From Streptomyces hundungensis (GTDB lineage Bacteria; Actinomycetota; Actinomycetes; Streptomycetales; Streptomycetaceae): a DNA stretch of 64,000 nt. The stretch lies in contig NZ_CP032698.1 in assembly GCF_003627815.1 (NCBI RefSeq), forward strand, positions 5,828,001 to 5,892,000. The letters run 5' to 3'. Below the pieces are notes generated by a model that did not search any database, was not told the DNA's origin, and saw only the letters and a program-made list of their open reading frames with translations. Made by a program: the position numbers and the translations under genes. Below, piece by piece: positions 1-9,612 of this stretch; position 1 is the stretch's first letter, and each line of letters opens with the position of its first letter.

Positions 1-76
1 GGACGGTGGCGTCGGCGGTCCTGATGTCCCGAACGGGCCGCTGGTCCTGACAACACGTGCGGGTTGGGCGCAGATT

Positions 77-120
77 CAGCCCCTCCGGCGTTTGAGGAGC
101 GGGGTCCGGGGCGGAGCCCC
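77..120 (+). repeat. Dispersed intergenic repeat ending in a GC hairpin
   Basis: This block begins CAGCCCCTCCGGCG, continues TTTGAGGAGCGGGG and ends in a GGGGCGGAGCCCC stem-loop. A near-identical copy lies at 7996-8042. The rest of 1-252 is GC-rich and I see no convincing gene in it. A short open frame ending at TGA 48-50 could be the tail of a gene outside the window, but there is too little of it to identify. Confidence 0.6.
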
Positions 121-252
121 GTGTCCACCGGCGCGCGGCCGGGGCGCGAATCGGGGCGAGGGGGGCGCGGCGCAAGGCCACGCCCCAACCCGTGGCCAGG
201 ATGGCCGCAAGGGGTCTACCGCGTTCACGAACACGGTGGCACCCTGGCCCCC

Positions 253-777
253 ATGGGGGCCACGAGGTCACACCACAGCAAGCGCCGCCCGGCTCGCCCC
301 GCCCTGGCCATCGCCGCCACCGCGCTGGCGCTCGGCGCCGCCACCGCCTGCGACCCCGTCGGCGGTCTCAACTCCGCCGCCGTCGCCGTCACCACCGACC
401 AGACCGCGAAAGCCGCACTCCAGCACGAGCACGTCGACATCAAGTGGCTGACCTGCACCGCCCACCTCAACAGCGGCCCCCGCGCGACCCCCTCGGCCGC
501 CCGCGCCACCAAGGACGTGGCCGACGTGAGCTGCGACGGCGAGACCAAGGACGGCAAGCCGATCACGGTCAGGGGCACGGTCACCCAGGAGGTCGAGGGC
601 CGCTGCGTGAAGGGCGACCTGACCGCCAAGGTCGCCGACAGGACCGTCTTCCGCGCCTCCGTCCTCGGCGACTGCACCGCGCCCGCCCCGACGACGGGCC
701 GCGCCACCCCCGCCCCCGGCGGCCACCCCACCGTGACGGTGACCGTGACGGTCACCCAGTCCTTCCAGGGCAAGTGA
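253..777 (+). CDS. Putative secreted lipoprotein, 174 aa
   Basis: The product begins with a basic n-region rich in Arg and His. A hydrophobic Ala/Leu stretch follows, ending in ATAC at about residue 33, a lipobox-like site with Ala instead of the usual Leu at -3. It is probably exported and lipidated on the outer face of the membrane. The mature part has further cysteines (TC..., VSCDG, EGRC, GDC) and a TVTVTVTVT tail. The Cys and beta-strand pattern recalls DUF4333-type actinobacterial lipoproteins, but I am not sure of that. The ATG at 253 is preferred over the longer open frame because the upstream codons run through an intergenic repeat. No function can be given. Confidence 0.65.
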   Translation: MGATRSHHSKRRPARPALAIAATALALGAATACDPVGGLNSAAVAVTTDQTAKAALQHEHVDIKWLTCTAHLNSGPRATPSAARATKDVADVSCDGETKDGKPITVRGTVTQEVEGRCVKGDLTAKVADRTVFRASVLGDCTAPAPTTGRATPAPGGHPTVTVTVTVTQSFQGK

Positions 778-904
778 GGCGTCCCCCCTGAAGAGGCCGT
801 CCCACCCCGACCGAGACGCACACCCCCCCCGCACCCCCGCCCCTCCCCGTACGCGTTGAGTAGCATGCGGTTACCTGATCAACGCGACCAAGGAGGGCCG
901 GATC

Positions 905-1264
905 GTGGCCGTAGAGCCGCAGGCCGACTGCCTGTTCTGCAAAATCGTCTCGGGCGATGTCCCGGCGACCGTCGTGCGGGAGACCGACACCACGGTCGCC
1001 TTCCGTGACATCAACCCCCAGGCGCCGACCCACGTCCTGGTCATCCCGAAGGTCCACCACCCCGACGGCGCCTCGCTGGCGGCCGCGGAACCGGCCATCG
1101 CCGCGGACGTGCTGCGCGAGGCCGGAGAGGTCGCAGCGCAGGAGGGCATCGGCGCCTCCGGCTACCGGGTCGTGTTCAACACGGGCAGCGGCGCCGGCCA
1201 GACCGTCTTCCACGCCCACGCGCACGTCCTGGGAGGCCGCGGCCTCCAGTGGCCGCCCGGATAA
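905..1264 (+). CDS. HIT (histidine triad) family nucleotide-binding protein, HinT-like
   Basis: This 119-aa protein has the C-terminal histidine triad HAHAH at residues 103-107. In HIT enzymes the central His carries out nucleotidyl transfer or hydrolysis of AMP-linked substrates. An N-terminal CLFCKI (Cys9, Cys12) and DINPQAP are typical of the Hint branch, whose members are small cytosolic nucleoside phosphoramidases. The GTG start is supported by AAGGAGG at 890-896. RNase Z follows after 30 bp and the two are probably cotranscribed. The exact physiological substrate cannot be read from sequence. Confidence 0.9.
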   Translation: MAVEPQADCLFCKIVSGDVPATVVRETDTTVAFRDINPQAPTHVLVIPKVHHPDGASLAAAEPAIAADVLREAGEVAAQEGIGASGYRVVFNTGSGAGQTVFHAHAHVLGGRGLQWPPG

Positions 1265-1294
1265 GAACCCCGCCCGACAGCAAGGCAACTCACC

Positions 1295-2212
1295 GTGTCC
1301 GTCCGTGAATTGGTGGTGCTCGGCACCGCCAGCCAGGTCCCCACCCGGCACCGCAACCACAACGGCTATCTGCTGCGCTGGGACGGCGAGGGCATCCTCT
1401 TCGACCCCGGAGAGGGCACCCAGCGCCAGATGCTGCGGGCCGGGGTCGCGGCCCACGACATCAACCGGATCTGCGTCACGCACTTCCACGGCGACCACTC
1501 GCTGGGCCTGGCCGGAGTGATCCAGCGGATCAACCTCGACCGGGTCCCGCACCCGGTCACCGCGCACTACCCGCTCAGCGGCGAGCACTTCTTCGAACGG
1601 CTGCGGTACGCCACGGCCTACCGCGAGACGGTCGAGCTCGGCCGGGCGCCCGTCGCGGGGGACGGCGCGGTGCTGGCCACGACACCGGCGTACACCCTTC
1701 AGGCGCGCCGGCTCTCGCACCCCGTCGAGTCGTACGGCTACCGTCTCGTCGAGCCGGACGGGCGGCGGATACTGCCCGAACTGCTCGCCGAGCACGGCAT
1801 TAAGGGCCCCGACGTGGGCCGCCTCCAGCGGCAGGGCGAGCTGAACGGCGTCACGCTCGACGACGTCAGCGAGGTCCGGCGGGGCCAGCGGTTCGCGTTC
1901 GTGATGGACACCCGCCTGTGCGACGGCGTCCACGCGCTGGCGGAGGGCTGCGACATGTTGACCATCGAGTCGACGTTCCTGGACGGGGACGCCCAACTAG
2001 CCGCGGACCACGGTCATTTGACGGCAGGTCAGGCGGCGACGGTGGCCCGGGAGGCGGGCGTACGCCACCTCGTGCTCACCCACTTCTCGCAGCGGTACTC
2101 CGACCCCGACGAGTTCGAGCGACAGGCCCGGGCCGCGGGATTCGCGGGCGAACTGACGGTGGCCGCGGACCTGGTCCGAATCCCGGTCCCCAAACGCACG
2201 ACCGCCGCCTGA
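1295..2212 (+). CDS. rnz: Ribonuclease Z (tRNase Z), metallo-beta-lactamase fold
   Basis: This 305-aa protein is predicted to cleave the 3' trailer from tRNA precursors in the cytosol. The zinc signature THFHGDH sits at residues 62-68, followed by SLGLAG. Further metal and substrate motifs are [14 protein letters not shown] and the late THFSQRY, in the order expected for the short (bacterial) RNase Z. The GTG start at 1295 directly precedes [13 protein letters not shown], the usual family N-terminus. It lies 30 bp downstream of the HIT gene on the same strand. The length is normal for the family. Confidence 0.92.
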   Translation: MSVRELVVLGTASQVPTRHRNHNGYLLRWDGEGILFDPGEGTQRQMLRAGVAAHDINRICVTHFHGDHSLGLAGVIQRINLDRVPHPVTAHYPLSGEHFFERLRYATAYRETVELGRAPVAGDGAVLATTPAYTLQARRLSHPVESYGYRLVEPDGRRILPELLAEHGIKGPDVGRLQRQGELNGVTLDDVSEVRRGQRFAFVMDTRLCDGVHALAEGCDMLTIESTFLDGDAQLAADHGHLTAGQAATVAREAGVRHLVLTHFSQRYSDPDEFERQARAAGFAGELTVAADLVRIPVPKRTTAA

Positions 2213-2310
2213 GCCCAGCCGTACTGCCGTACTGCCGTACCCGCCATGCCTGTCGCACCCGAAGCACCCGAAATGCAAGACGCAGACGCACCACCGCTAG
2301 GAAGCCCCCC

Positions 2311-3309
2311 ATGCCGCTCCCCAAGGCCGAACTCCACCTCCACATCGAAGGCACCCTCGAACCCGAGCTGGCCTTCGAGCTCGCCGCGCGCAACGGCGTC
2401 GAGCTGCCGTACGCGGACACCGAGGAGCTGCGCAAGGCGTACCTCTTCGACGACTTGCAGTCCTTCCTGAACCTGTACTACTCGCTGATGAGGGTCCTGC
2501 GCACCGAGGACGACTTCGCCGCGCTGGCCGACGCCTATCTGACCCGGGCCGCCGCCCAGGGCGTACGCCACGCCGAGATCTTCTTCGACCCGCAGGCGCA
2601 CATCGCGCGGGGCGTGCCCATCGGAACGGTGGTGGAGGGCCTGTGGCGCGCCCTGTCCACCAGCGAGGAACGCCACGGCATCTCGACCCGGCTCATCCTC
2701 TGCTTCCTGCGGGACGAGTCGGCGGAGTCGGCGCTGCTGACCCTGGAGGCGGCGCGGCCGTATCTGGACCGGATCACCGGCGTGGGGCTCGACTCGGCGG
2801 AGGTCGGCCACCCGCCGGCCAAGTTCCGCGAGGTGTACGAGGCGGCGGCGGCCCTCGGGCTGCGGCGGGTGGCCCACGCGGGGGAGGAGGGCCCGCCGGC
2901 GTACATCACGGAGGCGCTCGACGTGCTGGGCGTGGAGCGCGTCGACCACGGCCTGCGCGCCCTGGAGGACCCGGACCTGGTGGCCCGCCTGGTCCGGGAC
3001 CGCATCCCGCTCACCCTGTGCCCGCTGTCGAACGTACGGCTGCGCGCGATCGACACGCTGGAGGAGCATCCGCTGCGGGCGATGATGGACGCGGGTCTGC
3101 TGTGCACGGTCAACTCCGACGACCCGGCGTATTTCGGGGGCTACGTGGACGACACGTTCCACGCCGTGCGCGAGGCGCTGGAGCTGGACCGGGAGCGGCT
3201 GCGGGAGTTGGCGCGGAATTCCTTCCTGGCGGCGTTCTTGGAGGACGAGGAGGGGAGGCGGGCGGGGTATTTGGCGGAGGTGTCGGCGTACGACTTCAAC
3301 ACGGAGTAG
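2311..3309 (+). CDS. Adenosine deaminase superfamily protein, possibly adenine deaminase type 2
   Basis: The 332-aa product has the deaminase metal motifs in order: HLH near the N-terminus (His9, His11), HAGEEGP with the catalytic Glu, VDHG, and NSDDPAYFGGY with the paired Asp. The protein hydrolytically removes the amino group of adenosine or adenine in purine salvage. The N-terminal PKAELHLHIEGTLEP and the DDPAYFGGY block resemble adenine deaminases of the fungal Aah1/type 2 group more than classical adenosine deaminases, so the substrate could be the free base. The ATG at 2311 starts at this N-terminus. No strong ribosome-binding site is visible. It lies 98 bp after rnz on the same strand. 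A short direct repeat (CTGCCGTA, three partial copies) occupies the gap. Confidence 0.85.
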   Translation: MPLPKAELHLHIEGTLEPELAFELAARNGVELPYADTEELRKAYLFDDLQSFLNLYYSLMRVLRTEDDFAALADAYLTRAAAQGVRHAEIFFDPQAHIARGVPIGTVVEGLWRALSTSEERHGISTRLILCFLRDESAESALLTLEAARPYLDRITGVGLDSAEVGHPPAKFREVYEAAAALGLRRVAHAGEEGPPAYITEALDVLGVERVDHGLRALEDPDLVARLVRDRIPLTLCPLSNVRLRAIDTLEEHPLRAMMDAGLLCTVNSDDPAYFGGYVDDTFHAVREALELDRERLRELARNSFLAAFLEDEEGRRAGYLAEVSAYDFNTE

Positions 3310-3390
3310 CCCAACGGCGCGGCTCCCCTCCGCGCCTCCCGAGCCCCCGGCCCCCTCCGCCGGCCGGGGCACGGCGACAACCAACCACTC

Positions 3391-3690
3391 GCGCAGTTCC
3401 CCGCGCCCCTGAAACCCGCTTTCGTCTGCACGCCGTGTGTGGCTGGTCGCGCAGTTCCCCGCGCCCCTAAAAGCCCTTCGGTCTGCGGACCGTGGTCGCT
3501 TCTCGCGCAGTTCCCCGCGCCCCTAGCTACTCGGTGCTGGGCCGCACAGGCCACCTCAGCCTGTCCGGCGATTGAGGACGAGCGCCCTTTAGGCGCGAAC
3601 GGGGTCTGGGGCGGAGCCCCAGAAGGCCCGGGCCATCCAACCCCCGTTACGGGCGGGTGGGTGGGAGAACGGGCCGGGGCGGAGCCCCAG
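3391..3690 (+). repeat. Dispersed intergenic repeat cluster between convergent genes
   Basis: The 3310-3725 gap holds no gene. It contains three copies of a 20-bp unit (GCGCAGTTCCCCGCGCCCCT at 3391, 3449 and 3505) spaced 58 and 56 bp apart. Next comes a second repeat (3557-3600, CCTGTCCGGCGATTGAGGAC followed by a GCGCC...GGCGC hairpin), then a TGGGGCGGAGCCCCA stem-loop at 3607-3621. The same three-part set recurs at seven other places in this window. The hairpins may end transcription of the convergent flanking genes. Confidence 0.85.
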
Positions 3691-3725
3691 GGGGCCGGGG
3701 GCAGCCCCGGGCGGGCCGGGGTGGG

Positions 3726-4946
3726 TCAGGAGGCCAGGGCTACTGTCGGCGGCGTGGTGGCCCGGCGCGCGGGCACGCGCCCGCCCAGCGCCACCACACT
3801 CATCGGCCCAGCGATGAGCAGAAGCAGCGCACACAGCACCATCCCCATCCCCCGATACCCCGCGTACTGGGACAGCAGACTGCCCGTGAGGGGCCCGCAC
3901 GCCACCCCCAGCGAGGACGCGGAGCCCGCGAGCACCGCCCAGCGTCCGCGCGGGTCGAGCGACGCGGACAGGCCGATCAGATACGACAGGACCACCGGGT
4001 AGAAGACGTTCCACAGGACCTCCCCGGCCGCGAACGACGCGAGCCCCCGCGCCGAGGCGCTGACCACGACGCAGCCCGCGATGATCGCCGTACCCGCCCC
4101 GATCGGCACCGCCCGCCCGAGCCGCGCCCCGAGCGCACCCGCCCCGAGCACGCCGAGCAGTCCCGCTCCGAGCCCCGCCGCGAACACCATGCCCACGGTG
4201 ACCTCGGTGAGCCCGGCCTGGGTGAGCCCGATCCGCCCGCTCACCCCCCACAGCGCGTTCTGCGCGAGGGACCAGCAAAGCATGGTCGCGGCCAGGACCG
4301 TACCGGAGCGACGGTGGGGCAGCCGCCCGCCCGAGGACCCCACGCCCTCGACGCCCCCGAGGGGTTGGAGGGGCCCGACCGCCTCCACCACCCGGCCCGC
4401 ACCCACTCCGCTCCCGCCCGGAAGCCACCGCGTCGCGGGCCACACCAGCGCCGCGACGAGGGCGATCGAGGCGAGCGGGGTCGCATGGCCGCCGCCGAGG
4501 TGAGGGATCGTCAGATAGAGGGCGCCCGCCGTCGCCGAGACGGAGAGCAGCCCCAGGGTGGAGGCGCGGTGGGGGTCGCGCTGCGCGGCGATGCCGGACG
4601 CGGCGACCGCCGTGGCGGTACCTGAGCCGAGGCCGCCGACGATCGCGCCCGCCACCACGACGGGCACCAGGGTGGTGAGGGCGGCGCCGCCGTACCCGGT
4701 GACGGCGAGGAGGAGGCCCCAGCGGGCGAGCCGGCGCGGGCCGTGCCGCTCGACTCGGGAGGCGAGGGTGAAGCCCGCCGTCGCAGAGCTCAACAGGAGC
4801 GTCGAGCCGACAAGGCCGGCCTGTGCGGGGGAGAGCCCGAGGCCGGAGGAGAGCCGTCCGACGACGGTGGGAAGGAGATAGGCGGCGAGGTAACCGGCGG
4901 TGAAGACGGCGACCAGGGGCCAGGCGGCACGAGGGCGTGCGGACAT
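3726..4946 (-). CDS. MFS transporter, about 12 membrane segments
   Basis: This 406-aa hydrophobic protein has two groups of about six membrane segments. A loop between the halves (roughly residues 180-215) carries a Gly/Val- and Arg-rich segment. Between segments 2 and 3 it carries a weak motif-A region (SRVERHGPRRLARWG) typical of major facilitator exporters. Its substrate is unknown. It is divergent from the glucarate dehydratase-like gene across a 291-bp region that contains a good promoter for the latter. It might move a sugar acid, but the family features fit drug-type efflux equally well. The start ATG at 4946 begins MSARPRAAWPLVAVF, immediately before the first membrane segment. Confidence 0.8.
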   Translation of the reverse strand: MSARPRAAWPLVAVFTAGYLAAYLLPTVVGRLSSGLGLSPAQAGLVGSTLLLSSATAGFTLASRVERHGPRRLARWGLLLAVTGYGGAALTTLVPVVVAGAIVGGLGSGTATAVAASGIAAQRDPHRASTLGLLSVSATAGALYLTIPHLGGGHATPLASIALVAALVWPATRWLPGGSGVGAGRVVEAVGPLQPLGGVEGVGSSGGRLPHRRSGTVLAATMLCWSLAQNALWGVSGRIGLTQAGLTEVTVGMVFAAGLGAGLLGVLGAGALGARLGRAVPIGAGTAIIAGCVVVSASARGLASFAAGEVLWNVFYPVVLSYLIGLSASLDPRGRWAVLAGSASSLGVACGPLTGSLLSQYAGYRGMGMVLCALLLLIAGPMSVVALGGRVPARRATTPPTVALAS

Positions 4947-5173
4947 GCGCGTTCCAAGGAACAGGGCCCGGGGGCAGGGAGGTCAAAGAGGGGGGATGCG
5001 CCCGGTGTTGTACGGGAACGCGGCCCAATTTGTATCAAGCGTCCCGAGTGCGCGAAAAGCTGGGAAGCAGTGATCTGGGTCACGTTTCGTTTGGCTCGGT
5101 TCTCGTCGGGTAAAAGCGCGAATTTCGCGTGCGGGCAGGGGAGTTGAGAACCCCGTGCCGAGAGCCGCCACCC

Positions 5174-5215
5174 TTGACGACGTCTGTTCACATACCTAGT
5201 CTCCATTTTTATGGA
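5174..5215 (+). promoter_or_regulatory. Promoter of the glucarate dehydratase-like gene, with operator-like palindrome
   Basis: A -35 TTGACG (5174-5179) and a -10 TAGTCT (5197-5202) are separated by exactly 17 bp, a good match to the housekeeping (HrdB-type) pattern. The palindrome TCCAT-TTTT-ATGGA (5202-5215) overlaps the -10 and start-point region, where a repressor could bind. The predicted start point near 5209 gives a leader of about 29 nt to the ATG at 5238. The rest of the gap 4947-5173 shows no gene. Confidence 0.65.
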
Positions 5216-5237
5216 TGGACGGCGGAGGGTGGGCGTC

Positions 5238-6551
5238 ATGAATCGAGTGACCGCGGTGCGGGGGCAGCGGATCGCCGAGGTGCGGCTCACGCCCGTCCTG
5301 GTCGGCGATCCGCCCCTCCTCAACGTCCAAGGCGTGCACCAGCCCTATACGCCCCGGCTGGTCGTCGAGGTGGTCACGGCCGAGGGGGTGGCCGGCGTCG
5401 GCGAGACGTACGGCGACACGTCCTACCTCGAACTGGCCCGTCCCTACGCCGATGCGCTGATCGGCCACGACATAGCCGACCTCAACGGGCTGTTCACAAG
5501 GGTGAACGAGATCGGTGTCGACGAGACCCGGGTCGACCACGCGGTGGACGTCGGCGGGCTCCGCGGCGTCCAGACCGCCGACAAGCTCCGCCTGTCCGTC
5601 GTCTCCGCCTTCGAGGTCGCCTGTCTGGACGCGCTCGGCAAGATCCAGGGCGTGCCCATCCACACCCTGCTCGGCGGCAAGGTCCGCGACGAGGTCGAGT
5701 ACAGCGCCTACCTCTTCTACCGCTGGGCCGAACACCCGGGCGGGGCCGGCCACAAGGACGCGCGGGGAGCGGCCCTGGACCCGGCCGGGATCGTCGAGCA
5801 GGCCCGCCGCTTCGTGGACGCGTACGGCTTTCGCTCCTTCAAGCTCAAGGGCGGTGTCTTCCCGCCCGAGCAGGAGGTGGCCGCGATCCGCGCCCTGGCC
5901 GCCGCTTTCCCCGGACACCCGCTCCGGCTCGACCCCAACGGGGGCTGGACCCCCGAGACCTCGCTGCGGGTGGCCGGTGAACTCGCGGACGTACTGGAGT
6001 ACCTGGAGGACCCGGCGCCCGGCACGGCCGCGATGGCCGAGGTGTCCCGGGGGACGCGGGTGCCGCTCGCCACCAACATGTGTGTGACGACGTTCCCGGA
6101 GATCCGAGAGGCGTTCCTGACCGACGCGGTCCAGGTCGTCCTGTCCGACCACCACTACTGGGGCGGGCTGCGCAACACCCGTGAACTCGCCGCGATCTGC
6201 CGGGCGTTCGGGGTCGGCCTGTCCATGCACTCCAATACGCACCTGGGGATCAGCCTCGCCGCGATGACCCATGTCGCGGCGACCGTCCCCAACCTCGACT
6301 ACGCCTGCGACAGCCACTACCCGTGGACCACCGAGGACGTGATCACCGCCCGGCACGAGTTCCGCGACGGCCGCCTGACCGTGTCCGACGCCCCCGGACT
6401 CGGCGTCCAGCTCGACCACGTCGAACTGGCCCGGCTGCACCGGCGCTGGCTCGACGACGACGGCACCCTGCGCGACCGCGACGACGCCGCCGCGATGCGC
6501 CGCGCCCCGGAACACGCCGACTGGACGACTCCGGCGCTGCCACGCTGGTAG
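5238..6551 (+). CDS. Glucarate dehydratase-like enolase superfamily enzyme
   Basis: This 437-aa protein carries the residues of the glucarate dehydratase branch of the enolase superfamily. The KxK motif is in FKLKGG and metal ligands lie in RLDPNGG and YLEDP. The conserved Asn is in ATNMC, an Asp in LSDHHYW, and the catalytic His in MHSNTHLGIS. By family it abstracts the proton next to the carboxylate of D-glucarate (or L-idarate) to give 5-keto-4-deoxyglucarate. The ATG at 5238 is chosen over 5211 because GGAGGG lies at 5224-5229 and the promoter start point falls near 5209. A PfkB kinase follows 63 bp later, suggesting a sugar-acid catabolic unit. Enolase-superfamily paralogues can differ in substrate. 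Confidence 0.85.
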   Translation: MNRVTAVRGQRIAEVRLTPVLVGDPPLLNVQGVHQPYTPRLVVEVVTAEGVAGVGETYGDTSYLELARPYADALIGHDIADLNGLFTRVNEIGVDETRVDHAVDVGGLRGVQTADKLRLSVVSAFEVACLDALGKIQGVPIHTLLGGKVRDEVEYSAYLFYRWAEHPGGAGHKDARGAALDPAGIVEQARRFVDAYGFRSFKLKGGVFPPEQEVAAIRALAAAFPGHPLRLDPNGGWTPETSLRVAGELADVLEYLEDPAPGTAAMAEVSRGTRVPLATNMCVTTFPEIREAFLTDAVQVVLSDHHYWGGLRNTRELAAICRAFGVGLSMHSNTHLGISLAAMTHVAATVPNLDYACDSHYPWTTEDVITARHEFRDGRLTVSDAPGLGVQLDHVELARLHRRWLDDDGTLRDRDDAAAMRRAPEHADWTTPALPRW

Positions 6552-6614
6552 CGGGCCCCGACGCGCGTACATCGGGCAGACTTGCCAGATCTGTACGCGA
6601 ACGGAGAGTCCGCC

Positions 6615-7823
6615 GTGACGACACCACCCAGCGGAGGGCAGCCGCCCCAACAGCCGCCCCACCCCTCGCACAACGAGCCGCACCCTCCCCGCCGCCCGCA
6701 CCACGACTCGGCGTGGCGGCCCGCCCCGAGCGCCGAGCCGCGCCGGGCCGCCCGGCTCGACCCGCTCGACGGGCTGCGCGACCCCCGCGACCCGCCCTGC
6801 GACGTCTTCCTCACCGGCACGGTCTTCCTCGACATCATCTTCACCGGGCTCGACTCGGCGCCGGTGCGCGGAACCGAGTCCTGGGCGCGGGGCATGGGTT
6901 CGAGCCCGGGCGGCATCGCCAACATGGCCACCGCGCTGGCCCGCCTCGGCCTGCACACCTCCCTCGCCGCGGCCTTCGGCGACGACCACTACGGCGAGTA
7001 CTGCTGGGACGCGCTCGAACAGGGCGAGGGCATCGACCTGACGCCGTCGCGCACCGTGCCCGGCTGGCACTCCCCGGTCACCGTCTCGATGGCGTACGAG
7101 GGCGAGCGCACGATGGTCACGCACGGCCACGAGGCACCCCACGAACTGTCCGCGCCCAACTGCCCGCCGCGTGCCCGGGCCGCCGTCGCCTCGCTGGTGC
7201 CGGGGCGGCGCGAGGGGTGGATCGCGGACGCGGCGCGCTCCGGCGCGCGGATCTTCGCGGACGTCGGCTGGGACGACACCGGGCGCTGGGACCTGGCCGA
7301 GCTGCCCGAGCTCGAACACTGCGAGGCGTTTCTGCCCAACGCGGCCGAGGCGATGCGCTACACCCGTACCGACTGTCCCCGGGCGGCGGCCCGTGCGCTC
7401 GCCGAGAAGGTGCCGCTCGCGGTGGTGACGCTGGGGCCCGAGGGGGCGTACGCGGTGGACGGCGCGACGGGTGAGACGGCGGACGTGCCGGCCATCGAGG
7501 TCGAGGCCCTCGATCCCACCGGGGCGGGGGACGTCTTCGTGGCGGGCTTCGTCACGGGCACCCTCGCGGGGTGGCCCCTGCCCGACCGGCTCGCCTTCGC
7601 GGGGCTCACGGCGGCGCTGTCGGTCCAGGAGTTCGGGGGCTCGCTGTCGGCGCCGGGGTGGGCGGAGATCGCGGGGTGGTGGGAGCGGGTGCGGACGCTG
7701 GAGAACCAGGACCCCGCGGCGCTGCGCCGCTACGCCTTCCTCTCCGACCTCCTCCCCGGCGCGGCCCGCGCCTGGCCCCTACGCCGAGCCGTCCCCACCC
7801 TAGGCTTCCGCCCCCCAACCTGA
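6615..7823 (+). CDS. PfkB/ribokinase family sugar kinase
   Basis: The product is 402 aa. After a Pro/His-rich, probably disordered N-terminus of about 60 residues comes a ribokinase fold. GSSPGGIANMATALARLG forms the substrate-side GG motif, and DPTGAGDVF near residue 300 is the PfkB signature with the catalytic Asp. It phosphorylates a sugar or sugar acid with ATP. The preceding dehydratase makes a keto-deoxy acid product plausible, as for KDG-type kinases, but this is inference. The GTG at 6615 is supported by ACGGAGAG at 6601-6608. The kinase core is of normal length; the N-terminal extension is unusual. Confidence 0.82.
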   Translation: MTTPPSGGQPPQQPPHPSHNEPHPPRRPHHDSAWRPAPSAEPRRAARLDPLDGLRDPRDPPCDVFLTGTVFLDIIFTGLDSAPVRGTESWARGMGSSPGGIANMATALARLGLHTSLAAAFGDDHYGEYCWDALEQGEGIDLTPSRTVPGWHSPVTVSMAYEGERTMVTHGHEAPHELSAPNCPPRARAAVASLVPGRREGWIADAARSGARIFADVGWDDTGRWDLAELPELEHCEAFLPNAAEAMRYTRTDCPRAAARALAEKVPLAVVTLGPEGAYAVDGATGETADVPAIEVEALDPTGAGDVFVAGFVTGTLAGWPLPDRLAFAGLTAALSVQEFGGSLSAPGWAEIAGWWERVRTLENQDPAALRRYAFLSDLLPGAARAWPLRRAVPTLGFRPPT

Positions 7824-7844
7824 CCTCCCCCTCCAACCCTGACC

Positions 7845-8042
7845 AAACCCAGCCCCTCCGGCGGGCCCCGCCCAAATCCAGCCCCTCTGACGGGGCCCGG
7901 CGCAAATCCAGCCCCTCGGGCGGGCCCGGCCCAAATCCCCCCTCCGGCGGGGCCCGGCGCAAATCCAGCCCCTGCGGTGCTGCCCGGCGCGAAATCAGCC
8001 CCTCCGGCGTTTGAGGAGCGGGGGTCCGGGGGCGGAGCCCCT
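7845..8042 (+). repeat. Six imperfect tandem repeats of about 30 bp ending in a dispersed repeat
   Basis: The AAATCCAGCCCCT-type unit begins at 7845, 7874, 7904, 7933, 7961 and 7992, a period of 28-31 bp. The last copy runs into the same CAGCCCCTCCGGCG...GGCGGAGCCCC element seen at 77-120. The array starts 22 bp after the sugar kinase stop. No gene is seen in the whole 7824-8546 gap. Confidence 0.75.
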
Positions 8043-8126
8043 GGGAACGCGGCCGGCGGGTGCATGACGGCGGCACCGAAGCGGTGCCCGGCACCGGGGG
8101 CTGTGCCCACCCGTCCCGCCCTGCGG

Positions 8127-8357
8127 GACGACTGCCCACAGCAAGCGGGGGCGGAGCCCCTGGGGTGCGGGGTGTGGGGGGACGACTGCCCACGGCAGGT
8201 GGGGGGCAGCCTGAGGAGTGGAGCCCCTGGGGTGCGGGGGACGGCCGCTCACAGCAGGCGGGGGGCAGCCTGAGAAGCGGAGCCCCTGGGGTGCGGGGGA
8301 CGGCCGCTCACAGCAGGCGGGGGACAGCCAGAGGGGCGGAGCCCCTGGGGGTCGGGC
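8127..8357 (+). repeat. Four imperfect tandem repeats, period 59 bp, upstream of phoH
   Basis: Units start at 8127, 8181, 8240 and 8299 with the common start GACGACTGCCCAC or GACGGCCGCTCAC. Each ends with a (C/G)GGAGCCCCTGGGG-type block. The last two units are nearly identical. Spacing is 54, 59 and 59 bp. The array ends about 190 bp before the phoH start. It has no coding potential that I would trust. Confidence 0.75.
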
Positions 8358-8546
8358 TCGGCCGGGCCGGGCTTGAGTGCGGCCCCGTCGACGGGCCGGA
8401 AGGGGCCGGGACCGGTGGGGCCGGGTAGGCCGGGGGGGAAAAGGGGTCGGGCCGGCGGGGTGTAAGTCGTACGCTTGGTAGTCCAGAGGCTCTCGAGCAG
8501 CGAGAACCCTGCAACGGGAGGTATGTGCAGGCCACAAGGCCGGCCC

Positions 8547-9599
<1,053 letters not shown>

Positions 9600-9612
9600 A
9601 GCAGAGCGCACC

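Noticed and set aside
64..252. N-terminal extension of the first lipoprotein by 63 codons
   Set aside because: It runs through a dispersed intergenic repeat, and the signal peptide begins at the ATG 253.
3391..3524. Evenly spaced 20-bp repeats (period about 57 bp) that look like a short CRISPR array; similar at 15875-16060, 25411-25680 and 34090-34220
   Set aside because: The intervening sequences are themselves conserved between copies and clusters rather than unique spacers. No cas genes are near, and the repeats are dispersed in many gaps.
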